A DNA stretch of 64,000 nucleotides, from assembly GCA_903874955.1 (NCBI GenBank), contig CAIQTY010000047.1:48101-112100 (forward strand), given 5' to 3'. The notes under the pieces were generated by a model. That model was not told the DNA's origin and searched no databases. It saw nothing but the letters and a program-made list of their open reading frames with translations. This DNA comes from an uncultured Alphaproteobacteria bacterium. Lineage in GTDB: Bacteria; Pseudomonadota; Alphaproteobacteria; Paracaedibacterales; CAITNM01. Positions 54,966 through 63,860 of the stretch are shown here, piece after piece. Each line of letters starts with the position of its first letter. Positions within the stretch are counted from its first letter, which is position 1. The translations under genes and the position numbers were made by a program.

Positions 54966-55856
54966 CTATGAAATCTTTTGGTAAATGGTTTTATTTAGCA
55001 ACTTAAAACGCTCTGAAATATGATGAAGGTTTTCAGAGTGGCCAATATAAAGCCAGCCATTAGGCGCTAAAATATCTGCAAAACGGTCAAATAAATTTAT
55101 TTGAGTGTCTTTGTCGAAATAAATAGCCACATTTCTACAAAAAATAACGTCAAAAAGGCCTTTCATTGGCCAGGCCTCTAATAAATTAAGACGTTTAAAA
55201 TGAATTAATCTTTTAATTTGCGGTTTAACATTAAAAGTATCACCTACTCCTAAATCACAAAATCTTTGAAGATAATCTTTAGGGATTTCAGGACTAGCCT
55301 TATAGGCTTTGGTTTGTGCAGATGCTAACATTTGCGTATCAATATCGGTCGCTAGAATTTTACAATCAACTTCGTTTAAATTGAGTGAATCAGCTGCAAC
55401 CATTGCAATAGAATAGGGTTCTTCTCCTGATGAACACCCAGCAGACCAAATTCGAAAACTTCTATTCCTACCTGGTTGGAGTTTTTTAAAATCCCCAAAA
55501 ACAATGTTCTTTAGGTGATCAAAATGATGAGACTCTCTGAAAAACTTCGTAAGATTTGTGGTCAGCGCATTAATTAAATGGGTAATTTCTTTAGATCCCT
55601 GAGGTTCATTAATTAGCCTACAATATTCTGCGAAAGAGTGAAGGTTCAGTTCACGCAAGCGTCTTGAAAGTCTTGCATACACCATAACTTTTTTTTCTGG
55701 ATGCAAAACTATGCCTGTGATTTGATAAATAAATTCTTTGATAAAATTAAAATCATCTTCGTTGAAAACAAATTCTCTATCATCAATAAATTTTAATTCC
55801 TCATGAGATAGAGCATTGTTCAAATTAATTTTATGTTTATCTATTTCAAATTGCAT
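54966..55856 (-). CDS. cheR: Chemotaxis protein methyltransferase CheR
   Basis: CheR methylates receptor glutamates using SAM. The N-terminal helical domain (about 30-110) is followed by the SAM-binding domain with WSAGCSSGEEPYSIAM and DIDTQMLASAQ. DVIFCRNVAIYFD is the final signature. Length (296 aa) is normal. It lies between cheW and cheD in the che operon. Confidence 0.95.
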   Translation of the reverse strand: MQFEIDKHKINLNNALSHEELKFIDDREFVFNEDDFNFIKEFIYQITGIVLHPEKKVMVYARLSRRLRELNLHSFAEYCRLINEPQGSKEITHLINALTTNLTKFFRESHHFDHLKNIVFGDFKKLQPGRNRSFRIWSAGCSSGEEPYSIAMVAADSLNLNEVDCKILATDIDTQMLASAQTKAYKASPEIPKDYLQRFCDLGVGDTFNVKPQIKRLIHFKRLNLLEAWPMKGLFDVIFCRNVAIYFDKDTQINLFDRFADILAPNGWLYIGHSENLHHISERFKLLNKTIYQKIS

Positions 55857-55895
55857 GGCGTCCTTATTTTTCTGAACAACGTAAAACTAAAATAT

Positions 55896-56441
55896 TTATA
55901 GATCAGCATGCTCAAACTCAGTTTTAGATCTAATATCTGACAACTGAGCATGATGTTCTTGGCTAATGATTACGTTTTGATCAAATATCTTTTCAATTGC
56001 CAGAAGGACGATGATTTGATCAGAAAAATTAACTAAACCTTTAAAAAGACTCTCAGAAGAATTACTGTTTTCAACCGCAGGAACGGGCATAACCTCATCT
56101 GCAGATATTGTAATTATTTCGGATACTGCATCTACCAAAATCCCCTTTTTTTTATCATCTACAGTCAAGATCATGACGACATGATTTTGAGTCGGTTCGG
56201 TACTTCCAAGACCAAATCGGCAACGCAAATCATAGATAGGAACAACAGCACCTCTAAGATTAATCACGCCAAGAATATATTCATGTGTATTTGGTAGGGG
56301 GGTTGCCTGAACCCACCCTTTAATTTCTTTGACTATTCCTATGTCTATTCCATATTCGTAGTTATTTACGCGAAACGTAATGAATTGAACTTTTTCATTT
56401 TCCTGGTTTACTTCTTCCTGATTTTTATCCACTTGAGCCAT
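55896..56441 (-). CDS. cheW: Chemotaxis coupling protein CheW
   Basis: CheW couples receptors to CheA. The two SH3-like lobes are shown by VQFITFRVNNYEYGIDIGIV, PLPNTHEYILGVINLRGAVVP and ILTVDDKKKGILVDAVSEI. The family hallmark Asn-Leu-Arg-Gly is present. Length (181 aa) is slightly above usual because of terminal extensions. It lies between cheA and cheR. Confidence 0.95.
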   Translation of the reverse strand: MAQVDKNQEEVNQENEKVQFITFRVNNYEYGIDIGIVKEIKGWVQATPLPNTHEYILGVINLRGAVVPIYDLRCRFGLGSTEPTQNHVVMILTVDDKKKGILVDAVSEIITISADEVMPVPAVENSNSSESLFKGLVNFSDQIIVLLAIEKIFDQNVIISQEHHAQLSDIRSKTEFEHADL

Positions 56442-56456
56442 TTTACATTCCTTTCT

Positions 56457-58457
56457 TTATTGAAAATTGGATTTTTTTATTGAGCAAATTGCCCCAATAT
56501 CTAGAATCGGGGCTACATTTCCATTTCCCATAATCGTTGCAGCAGAAATTCCTGAAACTCGTTCATGGTTCGCTTCCAAGCTTTTTATAACAACTTGTTG
56601 CTGCCCGATAAGCTCGTCGACGACTAGCCCTGCCAGCCCTTTTTCGGTTTCAACAATTACAACAATTCCTTTACTAGGATCAGAAATCGCATCGGTAATA
56701 TTAAATACATCTTTTAGGGTAATTAATGGTATCTGCACCTGACGCAATCGAAGAATATTTGTCCCTCCGACAAGATATTTAATTTGCGCAGAAGAAGGCC
56801 TTATAATTTCAAGAATATTTATTAGCGGTATAATAAAAGTACGGTAACCGCAGGAAACAACCATGCCATCAAGTACAGCAAGTGTAAGAGGAAGCGTTAG
56901 AATGACACTACATCCTTTTCCTTCAACGGAATTTAGGTGAATTCTTCCTCCCAGTGCTTGGATGCTCCTTTTAACGACATCCATTCCAACCCCGCGACCA
57001 GAAACATTAGTAACTTTTTCAGCAGTTGAAAACCCAGGCGCAAAAATTAAGTTATCAATTTCCTCTCCTGAAAGATTTGCATTAGATTGAACAAGTCCCT
57101 TCTCTATAGCTTTATTAAGCACTTTCTCGCGGTTAATTCCCCTGCCGTCATCTTTGATTTGAATAATAATCTGTCCACTTTTGTGCTCTGCTCCTATAAT
57201 AATTTTAGCTTCTTTTGGCTTATTAACCGCGATCCTCTCTTCAGTGCTTTCAATACCGTGGTCAATTGCATTTCGAATCATGTGAATAAGTGGCTCGCTT
57301 AAATTTTCAATAACTGTTTTATCAATTTCTGTATTTTCACCATAGGTTTCTACACTGACATTTTTATTGAGTTCATTAGCTAAATCCCTTACTACCCTTG
57401 GCATGCGGCTAAAAACAGTTTTAATGGGTTGGGCACGAATAGCCATTACATTTTCCTGGAGTTCCCTTGTGTATTGACTGAGTTCGTGGAGTCCTCTTAA
57501 TAACCCCGCATGATTTGCATCCTGTAGTTTTAGCGCTTGATCCACTACTATTGATTGTTTAATAACAATTTCTCCAACTGTATTTACCAAACGATCAATA
57601 CGATCCAGGTCAACCCGCAAAGAATGCACAGCTTCATTTTTAATAACGTTTTTACTCTCGTCCTTGGTTTCATTTATACTACTAAGTACCGCTGGCTCTT
57701 CAGTCGGAGATGTTTCTAATGTGTTTTCTATTTTCTCTATCGATATAGTGCTTAAATCATTAACAAAATCGAAAACTTCTTGAACTTCTGATTCATCGCA
57801 CAAGCTTGAAAAGCTAATATTCCAAGCCATATAACAATCATCAATGCTAATTTCAGATAATGGGGGAATATTACTTTCATTAAGAGAAATAATAAAAGTA
57901 TCTGGTAAAGCACAAGATTTTTTTAAATCTTTTAACACTAAGATAGGATCGTTACCATAATGCATGAGGTTTATTGCAGGAATAAACTTAATATTGTATT
58001 TGCACAAAGTGGCATCTTTTAGATTATTTTCAGAAGATTTCAAAGCTTCATCTTTAGAAACCTTATCCCCTGAAATGCTATTTGAAATATTTTCAAGTTT
58101 TAATTGAACTACTGTACCGAAATCTTCTTTGAGTGTGATGTTTTGCTCTGCCGCCTTAATAAGATCAGCAAGAATATCAAATGACTCAAAAAGAACGTGA
58201 TTCAAGTCTTCATCAATTTTTAATGTTCCTGAGCGTAGGTGATCCATAACTGTTTCGAACGCATGAGCAAATTCAATAACATATTTCAGACCGAAGCTCC
58301 CTGCCCCACCCTTTATGGAATGAACTGAGCGAAACAAAGCATGAAGACTTTCAGTATTAGAAGGCTGCGTTGATAAGATCGTTAAATTTTCTTCGGCAGA
58401 TTGCAGAAGATCCCTGCATTCTTCAAAAAAAATTGTCTTAAAGTAATCATTATCCAT
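56457..58457 (-). CDS. cheA: Chemotaxis histidine kinase CheA
   Basis: CheA phosphorylates CheY and CheB on receptor signals. The P1 HPt domain has His46 in FRSVHSIKGGAGSFG. A second region (about 150-240, YNIKFIPAINLMHYGNDPI) is P2-like. The P3 dimerisation domain begins SLRVDLDRIDRLVNTVGEIV (about 280-300). The P4 kinase domain has HMIRNAIDHGIES, DDGRGINRE, FSTAEKVTNVSGRGVGMD. P5 (about 540-660) is CheW-like. Length (666 aa) is normal. It is in the operon after cheY. Confidence 0.97.
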   Translation of the reverse strand: MDNDYFKTIFFEECRDLLQSAEENLTILSTQPSNTESLHALFRSVHSIKGGAGSFGLKYVIEFAHAFETVMDHLRSGTLKIDEDLNHVLFESFDILADLIKAAEQNITLKEDFGTVVQLKLENISNSISGDKVSKDEALKSSENNLKDATLCKYNIKFIPAINLMHYGNDPILVLKDLKKSCALPDTFIISLNESNIPPLSEISIDDCYMAWNISFSSLCDESEVQEVFDFVNDLSTISIEKIENTLETSPTEEPAVLSSINETKDESKNVIKNEAVHSLRVDLDRIDRLVNTVGEIVIKQSIVVDQALKLQDANHAGLLRGLHELSQYTRELQENVMAIRAQPIKTVFSRMPRVVRDLANELNKNVSVETYGENTEIDKTVIENLSEPLIHMIRNAIDHGIESTEERIAVNKPKEAKIIIGAEHKSGQIIIQIKDDGRGINREKVLNKAIEKGLVQSNANLSGEEIDNLIFAPGFSTAEKVTNVSGRGVGMDVVKRSIQALGGRIHLNSVEGKGCSVILTLPLTLAVLDGMVVSCGYRTFIIPLINILEIIRPSSAQIKYLVGGTNILRLRQVQIPLITLKDVFNITDAISDPSKGIVVIVETEKGLAGLVVDELIGQQQVVIKSLEANHERVSGISAATIMGNGNVAPILDIGAICSIKKSNFQ

Positions 58458-58470
58458 GGTTTTCTGATCT

Positions 58471-58836
58471 CTAAGGGCAAACTTTGTTGACTACCTGAAT
58501 GAGTTTTTCAGGATCAAAAGGTTTTACAATCCACCCAGTTGCACCTGCTTCTCTTCCCACAGCTTTTTTATCATCGGTATTTTCTGTGGTGAGCATTAAA
58601 ACTGGGGTCAATTTTAATTGTGGCAACTCCCGCAGCGCTTTAACAAAAGTAAATCCATCCATTTTGGGCATATTAACGTCTGATATGATTAAATTTGGCG
58701 TATTATTTTTTAAAAGAGCTAATCCTTCTTCGCCATTTTCAGCTTCTAAAACTTCAAAGCCAATATTTTTTAAGGTGAAACTAACCATCTCACGAATTGT
58801 GCGAGAATCATCTACGGCAAGGGCTAATTTTGTCAT
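58471..58836 (-). CDS. cheY: Chemotaxis response regulator CheY
   Basis: A single receiver domain of 121 residues has the phospho-acceptor Asp in LIISDVNMPKMDGF, the conserved LMLTTEN and the terminal Lys in WIVKPFD. The acidic pair is Asp9-Asp10-type in AVDDSRTIREMV. It probably binds FliM, whose gene is at 32.4 kb. It lies between the STAS gene and cheA. Confidence 0.95.
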   Translation of the reverse strand: MTKLALAVDDSRTIREMVSFTLKNIGFEVLEAENGEEGLALLKNNTPNLIISDVNMPKMDGFTFVKALRELPQLKLTPVLMLTTENTDDKKAVGREAGATGWIVKPFDPEKLIQVVNKVCP

Positions 58837-58848
58837 GGAAATGCTCCT

Positions 58849-59133
58849 CTATTCCTTGATTAATATATTTTGATTTCCCATGAGGAGATCGCAAACTTCT
58901 AGAAAATAATCAGATGGCGTAATAAAAACGAAAGGTTGATTAATCTGTTTGTACGATTTTACAGCTGATAAAATGAGTTGAAAGGTAATACCACTTATTT
59001 TTTCAACACTAGAGGCATCGATTTCAATCGGTTCATTTTTTTTGAAACTTTTGGTTAAAAGTTCAAAAAGTTGATATGCATACGAAGAATCTGCGATGCT
59101 AGGTAAAATAATTCGATTTTTATTAATATCCAT
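58849..59133 (-). CDS. STAS-domain protein at the head of the che operon
   Basis: The 94-residue protein has the STAS-fold pattern IEIDASSVEKISGITFQLILSAVKS. The Ser of the usual DSSG site is not clearly conserved, so phosphorylation is uncertain. STAS proteins at this place are frequent in alphaproteobacterial che operons and are sometimes called CheX or anti-sigma-antagonist-like. Its role here is unknown. It is the first gene, with an AT-rich leader upstream. It overlaps nothing; 12 bases separate it from cheY. Confidence 0.8.
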   Translation of the reverse strand: MDINKNRIILPSIADSSYAYQLFELLTKSFKKNEPIEIDASSVEKISGITFQLILSAVKSYKQINQPFVFITPSDYFLEVCDLLMGNQNILIKE

Positions 59134-59244
59134 TATTAATAATATTTATATAAACTATTAATAAATATATTAAACAAAAATGTTTAATTTTTAATAAATA
59201 TAAGGCTCGTTAAACTATTTATTTGATCGAAAACTCAACCTTGA

Positions 59245-59775
59245 TTAAGGAAGTGGTGCTGGAGTATCGGACTGAGTTCTCAAAAATGCTATAAGGTCTG
59301 CACGATCTTGAGCGCTTGATAGACCTGGAAATGACATCTTTGTTCCCTTTATATATTCTCTAGGCTTATGAAGATATGTGTTTAGGGCTTCGTAATCCCA
59401 CTTACCACCATGAGATTTCATTGCTTGCGAGTAGCCATAATCTGCTGCATGAGCCACAACATTCATGACGATTCCCCAAAGATTAGGACCTGTTTTATGT
59501 TGACCACCTTTTTCAAATGAATGACATTGTAAACATTTTTTCGAAACTTTTTCTCCATTTGCGGCATTCGCGCTAGCAAGCATAGGGCCAACTGGCTCAA
59601 TAGGCTTTTCATCAGCTGATGTCGTTGAAATTTCTGCCCCTGCGTCGATACCTAAAATGTTCTGCTTTAAATAAACGGGGCTTACTAATTCCTCAGAAAT
59701 GATTTGAAACACCTGCATACACAATAGTGCCACGAGAATGCTTGCAAATATTTTGTTAAATTCTAAACCATTCAT
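59245..59775 (-). CDS. cycM: Membrane-anchored cytochrome c, CycM/c552-like
   Basis: CycM carries electrons between the bc1 complex and cytochrome oxidase. A membrane anchor (about residues 8-28) precedes a linker and a c-type domain. Heme is bound at CLQCH (81-85), and the distal ligand is Met147 in GTKMSFPG. GPNLWGIV is the usual segment after the heme site. Length (176 aa) fits. It needs the Ccm apparatus, of which ccmC-D-E are at 14-15 kb. Confidence 0.92.
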   Translation of the reverse strand: MNGLEFNKIFASILVALLCMQVFQIISEELVSPVYLKQNILGIDAGAEISTTSADEKPIEPVGPMLASANAANGEKVSKKCLQCHSFEKGGQHKTGPNLWGIVMNVVAHAADYGYSQAMKSHGGKWDYEALNTYLHKPREYIKGTKMSFPGLSSAQDRADLIAFLRTQSDTPAPLP

Positions 59776-59841
59776 AAAAAAATCTAGGTGACCAGATATA
59801 CGAATATTATCTTAGTATACACCCATAAGGTAAAGCTAAGA

Positions 59842-60732
59842 TTAACAGGCCAATAAAAGTTCATCATAAAACCCCAGCATAGCTTCCACTATACTCTCTT
59901 CAAATAATCGAGCACGAGCATGGCCCATACCATCGATAATAGTGAGATTTGCGCCATAGTGACCAGCAGTTTTTTTTGCGTGAGCAATCGGTAACATGGG
60001 ATCTGCACTTCCATGAATAACATGAACTGGACAACTCGGTTTTATATCGTAGTAACACATAGGACCTTGAGCACAAGCAATAACATGATTATGCATTACA
60101 TTCGATGGCATCAGGATATTACGGCGTAAGTAAGAGCGTTCTAAAACTGGAACCCATTCAGCTTCATCAAACATAACCTGATTGCCATTAAAGAGTCGAA
60201 GCACCTTAAGACTCTTGAAAAGCCAAGAATCAAAATCAGCATAATCAATCGTACCAATTTCTTTCAGACCGTCTAAAACCTCTTTAGAAGGAGCTGGCAA
60301 ATCATTAGCTGCTAATGTTCCAAGCATCGCTTTACTCATAGGAGAGAAATCAATCGTACTCATTAATAGTGTTACACTCAGCAACCGCTTTGGAAAACGT
60401 TTCATAGAAAGTTGGGATAAATACCCACCCATTGATGTTCCAACCAAATGTGCTTTTTCTATACGATATCCGTCGAGAATACGGTAAACGTCATCACTCA
60501 AATCTCGCAGGCCGTATGGTTTAGAAACATAGTTAACATGACTCGACTGTCCAACATCGCGATGATCGTAGCGTAAAACAAAAAAATTCTTGGCAAGTTT
60601 CTCGCAAAACGAATCACGCCACATGATTCCCTGCCCCGCTACGCCCATGATTAAAATAAGCGCTGGATTTTTTTCGTTACCAAAAGATTCCGTCCATAAA
60701 TTAAGTGATTCGGCACTAATTATTCGTTCCAT
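59842..60732 (-). CDS. Alpha/beta hydrolase
   Basis: The alpha/beta hydrolase fold is shown by the oxyanion-region LILIMGVAGQG, the nucleophile elbow GTSMGGYL (Ser about 96), the acid in HGSADPMLP and the catalytic His in DGMGHAR. The 296-residue length is typical. No signal peptide is present. The substrate is unknown; lipase/esterase-type reactions are possible. It stands alone with an upstream gene-poor stretch. Confidence 0.9.
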   Translation of the reverse strand: MERIISAESLNLWTESFGNEKNPALILIMGVAGQGIMWRDSFCEKLAKNFFVLRYDHRDVGQSSHVNYVSKPYGLRDLSDDVYRILDGYRIEKAHLVGTSMGGYLSQLSMKRFPKRLLSVTLLMSTIDFSPMSKAMLGTLAANDLPAPSKEVLDGLKEIGTIDYADFDSWLFKSLKVLRLFNGNQVMFDEAEWVPVLERSYLRRNILMPSNVMHNHVIACAQGPMCYYDIKPSCPVHVIHGSADPMLPIAHAKKTAGHYGANLTIIDGMGHARARLFEESIVEAMLGFYDELLLAC

Positions 60733-60827
60733 AGAAACTCCTTATACTTAATCAGGATTTCATGAAAATAATAAGCAGTGCAAGAAATTAATTAAAAATC
60801 CAAACATCTGCAATTGAATCTTACAAT

Positions 60828-61337
60828 TTAATTCGACTTTAAATTCCCAGAAATCAACCCCCATTTTTTAAAATAGTTTCTAAGTATTAACATGGTACGA
60901 TGACCTAACTTAGGATTAGGATACGGCCTCCATGAACCTTCAGGATTAAAATCCTTGTAGTATAGTGACTACCTCCATTTTTTGAAAATTTTATTCTTCC
61001 ACCCAAATGCTTAAAAACTGGAACAAATTCCCTATCAAAATCCATGCCTGCAGCAGTTGTGTAGGGATTCCAAAAAACATCAAAATATTTTTCTATTTTA
61101 CTATTCAAGCTAAGTCCAAGATGCGGGGCTGTAACAGTACCTGCACTTTCCGCTATTTTCGCTTACATTTGATGTAACCGTCTGTGGCTTTTTTTTCTTT
61201 TTCTTTTTTTGGGGATTTTGGCTAAGCATTTGTTCTTGTTTGTCTTCACCTTTATTCTGTAGAGCTTCCGACTTTTTTAGCTGAAGCTTAATTTGAAGTC
61301 TTGTTCTCGTATCTAAGTTACTTGGAATTCCAGTCAC
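60828..61337 (-). pseudogene. Frameshifted gene with a HicA-like C-terminus
   Basis: Coding character moves between frames. One frame (61337-61110) begins VTGIPSNLDTRTRL with a long Lys-rich run. A second frame (about 61163-60905) contains VFKHLGGRIKFSKNGGSHYT. A third (about 60960-60828) continues FNPEGSWRPYPNPKLGHR and TMLILRNYFKKWGL. Joined, the last two resemble a HicA-type toxin: a GSH signature, a Pro-containing 'PxP' segment and a 'TLRxILxxxG'-like end. At least two frameshifts separate them. It is probably a decayed gene; no HicB partner is visible. Confidence 0.5.
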
Positions 61338-61428
61338 GTTCCATCAGTCCCTGGACTTGCAAATAGATCTTTATATTCTTTTATTTTTTTTCTTCTTTAT
61401 ATAGTGAAAAATTTTTCAGTAATGAGTC

Positions 61429-61674
61429 AGGCTGCTATAGCAAGATCATCAGATTCTCCATTAAAAAATTTTTTTAATCCGGCATTAATCTTATAAATGT
61501 TTTTGCATTCCAATATAAATCCTCTACTTTTAGATGTGCATATAAGATCTTTAGCATTGAACTTAAGAAATAAAAACGATCAATAACGCTTTGTGCTATA
61601 ATTTTATTAAGATCTGAATATTGCATATTTGGCAGCGTTGATATAAACCTAGCATCTCCTGGTTCATCGGATTT
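61429..61674 (-). pseudogene. Possible decayed coding remnant between tolB and the HicA-like pseudogene
   Basis: Two overlapping frames on the minus strand carry protein-like reading: one contains FISTLPNMQYSDLNKIIAQ (about 61674-61474) and the other RGFILECKNIYKINAGLKK (to 61429). They look like halves of one gene broken by a frameshift. I do not recognise it. It may have been the N-terminal part of the HicA-like gene. The rest of the 373-base spacer up to tolB shows nothing. Confidence 0.3.
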
Positions 61675-61710
61675 AGGTTGAGATAAGATATTTTAGATGG
61701 AAATTAATCC

Positions 61711-63033
61711 TCATTCATTTGCAACAATATTCGTCATGAGTGGTGACCACGAACCATCTGATGCGCCTTTTTGCGTCGGAATCCGGCGGCGGTTACGTCC
61801 TGTTAAATCAATCATGTCAATCTGGCTTTTATCACGAATACTGCCTTCTCTGGTGTACATTATATAACGTCCATTAGGCGACCAGGTTGGGCTTTCAACC
61901 AAGTAACCCTGGGCGATAAGCCTTTCGCCTGTACCATCAGGTGCAATAACACCTATGTAAAAGGTTTGTCCTACTTGTTTTGTGAATGTAATTAAATCAC
62001 CACGAGGTGACCAGGTTGGTTGAAAGTACCTTACCCTATCTTTTCCAAAACTAATACGTTTTACGTTGCTACCATCAGTATTCATAATAAACAATTGTGG
62101 ACACGGCCCATCTCTGTCAGACACAAAAACAATTTGATTTCCATCTGGAGAAAAACACGGCGATGTATCAATAGAGCGGTGCTCGGTCAACTGAGTTAAT
62201 TTCCCCGAAGCAATATCCATTATATAAACAGCACTTGCTCCGGATTTTTCAAAACTTAAAACAATTTTTTTACTGTCAGGCGAAAAGCGCGGCGCATAGG
62301 TCATGCCAGGGAAATGCCCCAACTCTTTTGAGGATTTAGTTTTTAAATCCATTACATAGACGCGAGGTTGGTCATTAATATAGGCAAGATAAGCGATCTT
62401 CTTTGCATCAGGAGAAACTCTTGGTGTAAGCACAAGGTTTTTCCCATCAGTTAATTCCTGTTGGTTGAAACCATCCCAATCCATTACCATCATACGCTTT
62501 TTAGGATTTTTTCGGTCATTATTCATATCTTCTATGAAGAAAATCTTTGAATCAAAAACGCCGGTTTCGCCAGTTACCCTACCATAAATATTATCAGCGA
62601 TAATATGCGTCATGCGGCGCCAGTTTTTTTGCTCTCCGTCGAATGAAAGCCCTTGCATTTGCTGTCCGGTTAACACGTCAAAAAGACGGAAGCTTATACT
62701 GATTTTATCACCACTTGAACGTTTGACTTCGCCATACACCAAAAAGCGAGCTTTTAGAGGACGCCAATTATTCATGTTAGGTCCGCCCTTAACCAGCGAT
62801 TCTGAAGTTTGCAGAAATGCGGTTTTTCCAATGGCTACAAATAAACCAGAAGCTTCTAAGTCGTTGGTTAGGACTTTGGCGATGTCTTGGCCAAGTTTGT
62901 CTATTTCATCAGGGTTATAAAAATCAACTATCGCAATGGGATCTGGCATAATATCACCCTTGGTGATTTCAATTTTTAAACCAGCATGCAAGGAAAGACT
63001 AAAACACAAAAAAACAAATAAAAAACGTTTCAT
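61711..63033 (-). CDS. tolB: Tol-Pal system periplasmic protein TolB
   Basis: TolB links Tol to Pal in the periplasm and helps outer-membrane constriction. A signal peptide (about residues 1-17) precedes an N-terminal domain and a six-bladed beta-propeller with WD-type repeats such as PRFSPDSKKIVLSFE, PCFSPDGNQIVFVSDRDG and PTWSPNGRYIMYTREG. Length (440 aa) is normal. pal, the usual next gene, does not follow; decayed sequence does instead. Confidence 0.97.
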   Translation of the reverse strand: MKRFLFVFLCFSLSLHAGLKIEITKGDIMPDPIAIVDFYNPDEIDKLGQDIAKVLTNDLEASGLFVAIGKTAFLQTSESLVKGGPNMNNWRPLKARFLVYGEVKRSSGDKISISFRLFDVLTGQQMQGLSFDGEQKNWRRMTHIIADNIYGRVTGETGVFDSKIFFIEDMNNDRKNPKKRMMVMDWDGFNQQELTDGKNLVLTPRVSPDAKKIAYLAYINDQPRVYVMDLKTKSSKELGHFPGMTYAPRFSPDSKKIVLSFEKSGASAVYIMDIASGKLTQLTEHRSIDTSPCFSPDGNQIVFVSDRDGPCPQLFIMNTDGSNVKRISFGKDRVRYFQPTWSPRGDLITFTKQVGQTFYIGVIAPDGTGERLIAQGYLVESPTWSPNGRYIMYTREGSIRDKSQIDMIDLTGRNRRRIPTQKGASDGSWSPLMTNIVANE

Positions 63034-63101
63034 AAGGCTAAATTGTTTGCGTTATTTGAGAACCTTAGCAAAATTTCTTGAAGTACTCAAATAGAGTCTC
63101 A

Positions 63102-63860
63102 TCAATTATTTTCAATAAAATCAGTAATAGCTTGAAAAAATCTCTCTGCTCCTAACTCCAAAATACCGTAATGGGTGGCATCTTTTATATCTACTCGTTT
63201 CTTGGGGCAAGTTAGTTTTTTCATTAACCCATCAGCATCTGCGCTCAAACTTGCGGTGTCCAGCTCACCCCTTAGCACAAAAGTTGGACAGCTAATTTTT
63301 GACGCATCGTAGATAGGGTTTTGGTTAAATGTTCGAAGGGCATCTGACAGTACTCCCGTAGAAAGCCTTATATAACCTGATTTTTGGTTTTCCTGCGCCC
63401 ATTTTATGTCTGTATTTTCAATATGATCAAGCAATAGCCCTAGGGTTTTTGGATTTCTATATTGATTTAAATTCTTTCCTTCTAGTTCACGATTCCACAA
63501 ACCACACCAACGCTCGCGAGATGCAAGACGATAACTTTTTATTCCTGGATTGAGCCTCGTCTGGTCGCCAGGGTCGGCTAATTCCTTCCACTGTGGATTG
63601 GGATAGCTATAAACAGGCCCGAGTAAAATTAGCTTAGAAACCCAATCTTGCTGGCTTGCAATATATCCGCTAATACTGCTACCCCAAGAAAACCCGCATA
63701 AAACAATGGAGATATTAGGATGCTGTTTTTGAATAAAATCAACTGCATCCTGCACATCAACAGCGGCATCTTTATGGTTCATGATAGGTAGGCCCGACAT
63801 GGATGGATCATCCATAGCAGCTGGCTTTGAAGAAAGACCATACCCCCGAAAATCAATGGA
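63102..63860 (-). CDS. Alpha/beta hydrolase, C-terminal exon interrupted by a group II intron
   Basis: The frame continues into intron sequence at its 5' side, so the true start lies beyond the window. The exon begins SIDFRGYGLSSKP, the usual 'DxRGxGxS' strand found about 60 residues into such hydrolases. The nucleophile elbow is CGFSWGSSISGY (Ser about 90 from the ORF end at 63887), the acid lies in LRGELDTASL, and the catalytic His in DATHYGILEL. If the intron splices, the gene is whole; otherwise it is disrupted. The 5' exon is not in the window. Substrate unknown. Confidence 0.75.
   Translation of the reverse strand, partial: SIDFRGYGLSSKPAAMDDPSMSGLPIMNHKDAAVDVQDAVDFIQKQHPNISIVLCGFSWGSSISGYIASQQDWVSKLILLGPVYSYPNPQWKELADPGDQTRLNPGIKSYRLASRERWCGLWNRELEGKNLNQYRNPKTLGLLLDHIENTDIKWAQENQKSGYIRLSTGVLSDALRTFNQNPIYDASKISCPTFVLRGELDTASLSADADGLMKKLTCPKKRVDIKDATHYGILELGAERFFQAITDFIENN

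Noticed and set aside
61180..61215. Poly-Lys run as a meaningful domain
   Set aside because: It is an A-rich homopolymer-like tract inside a decayed gene and more likely a product of decay than a selected motif.
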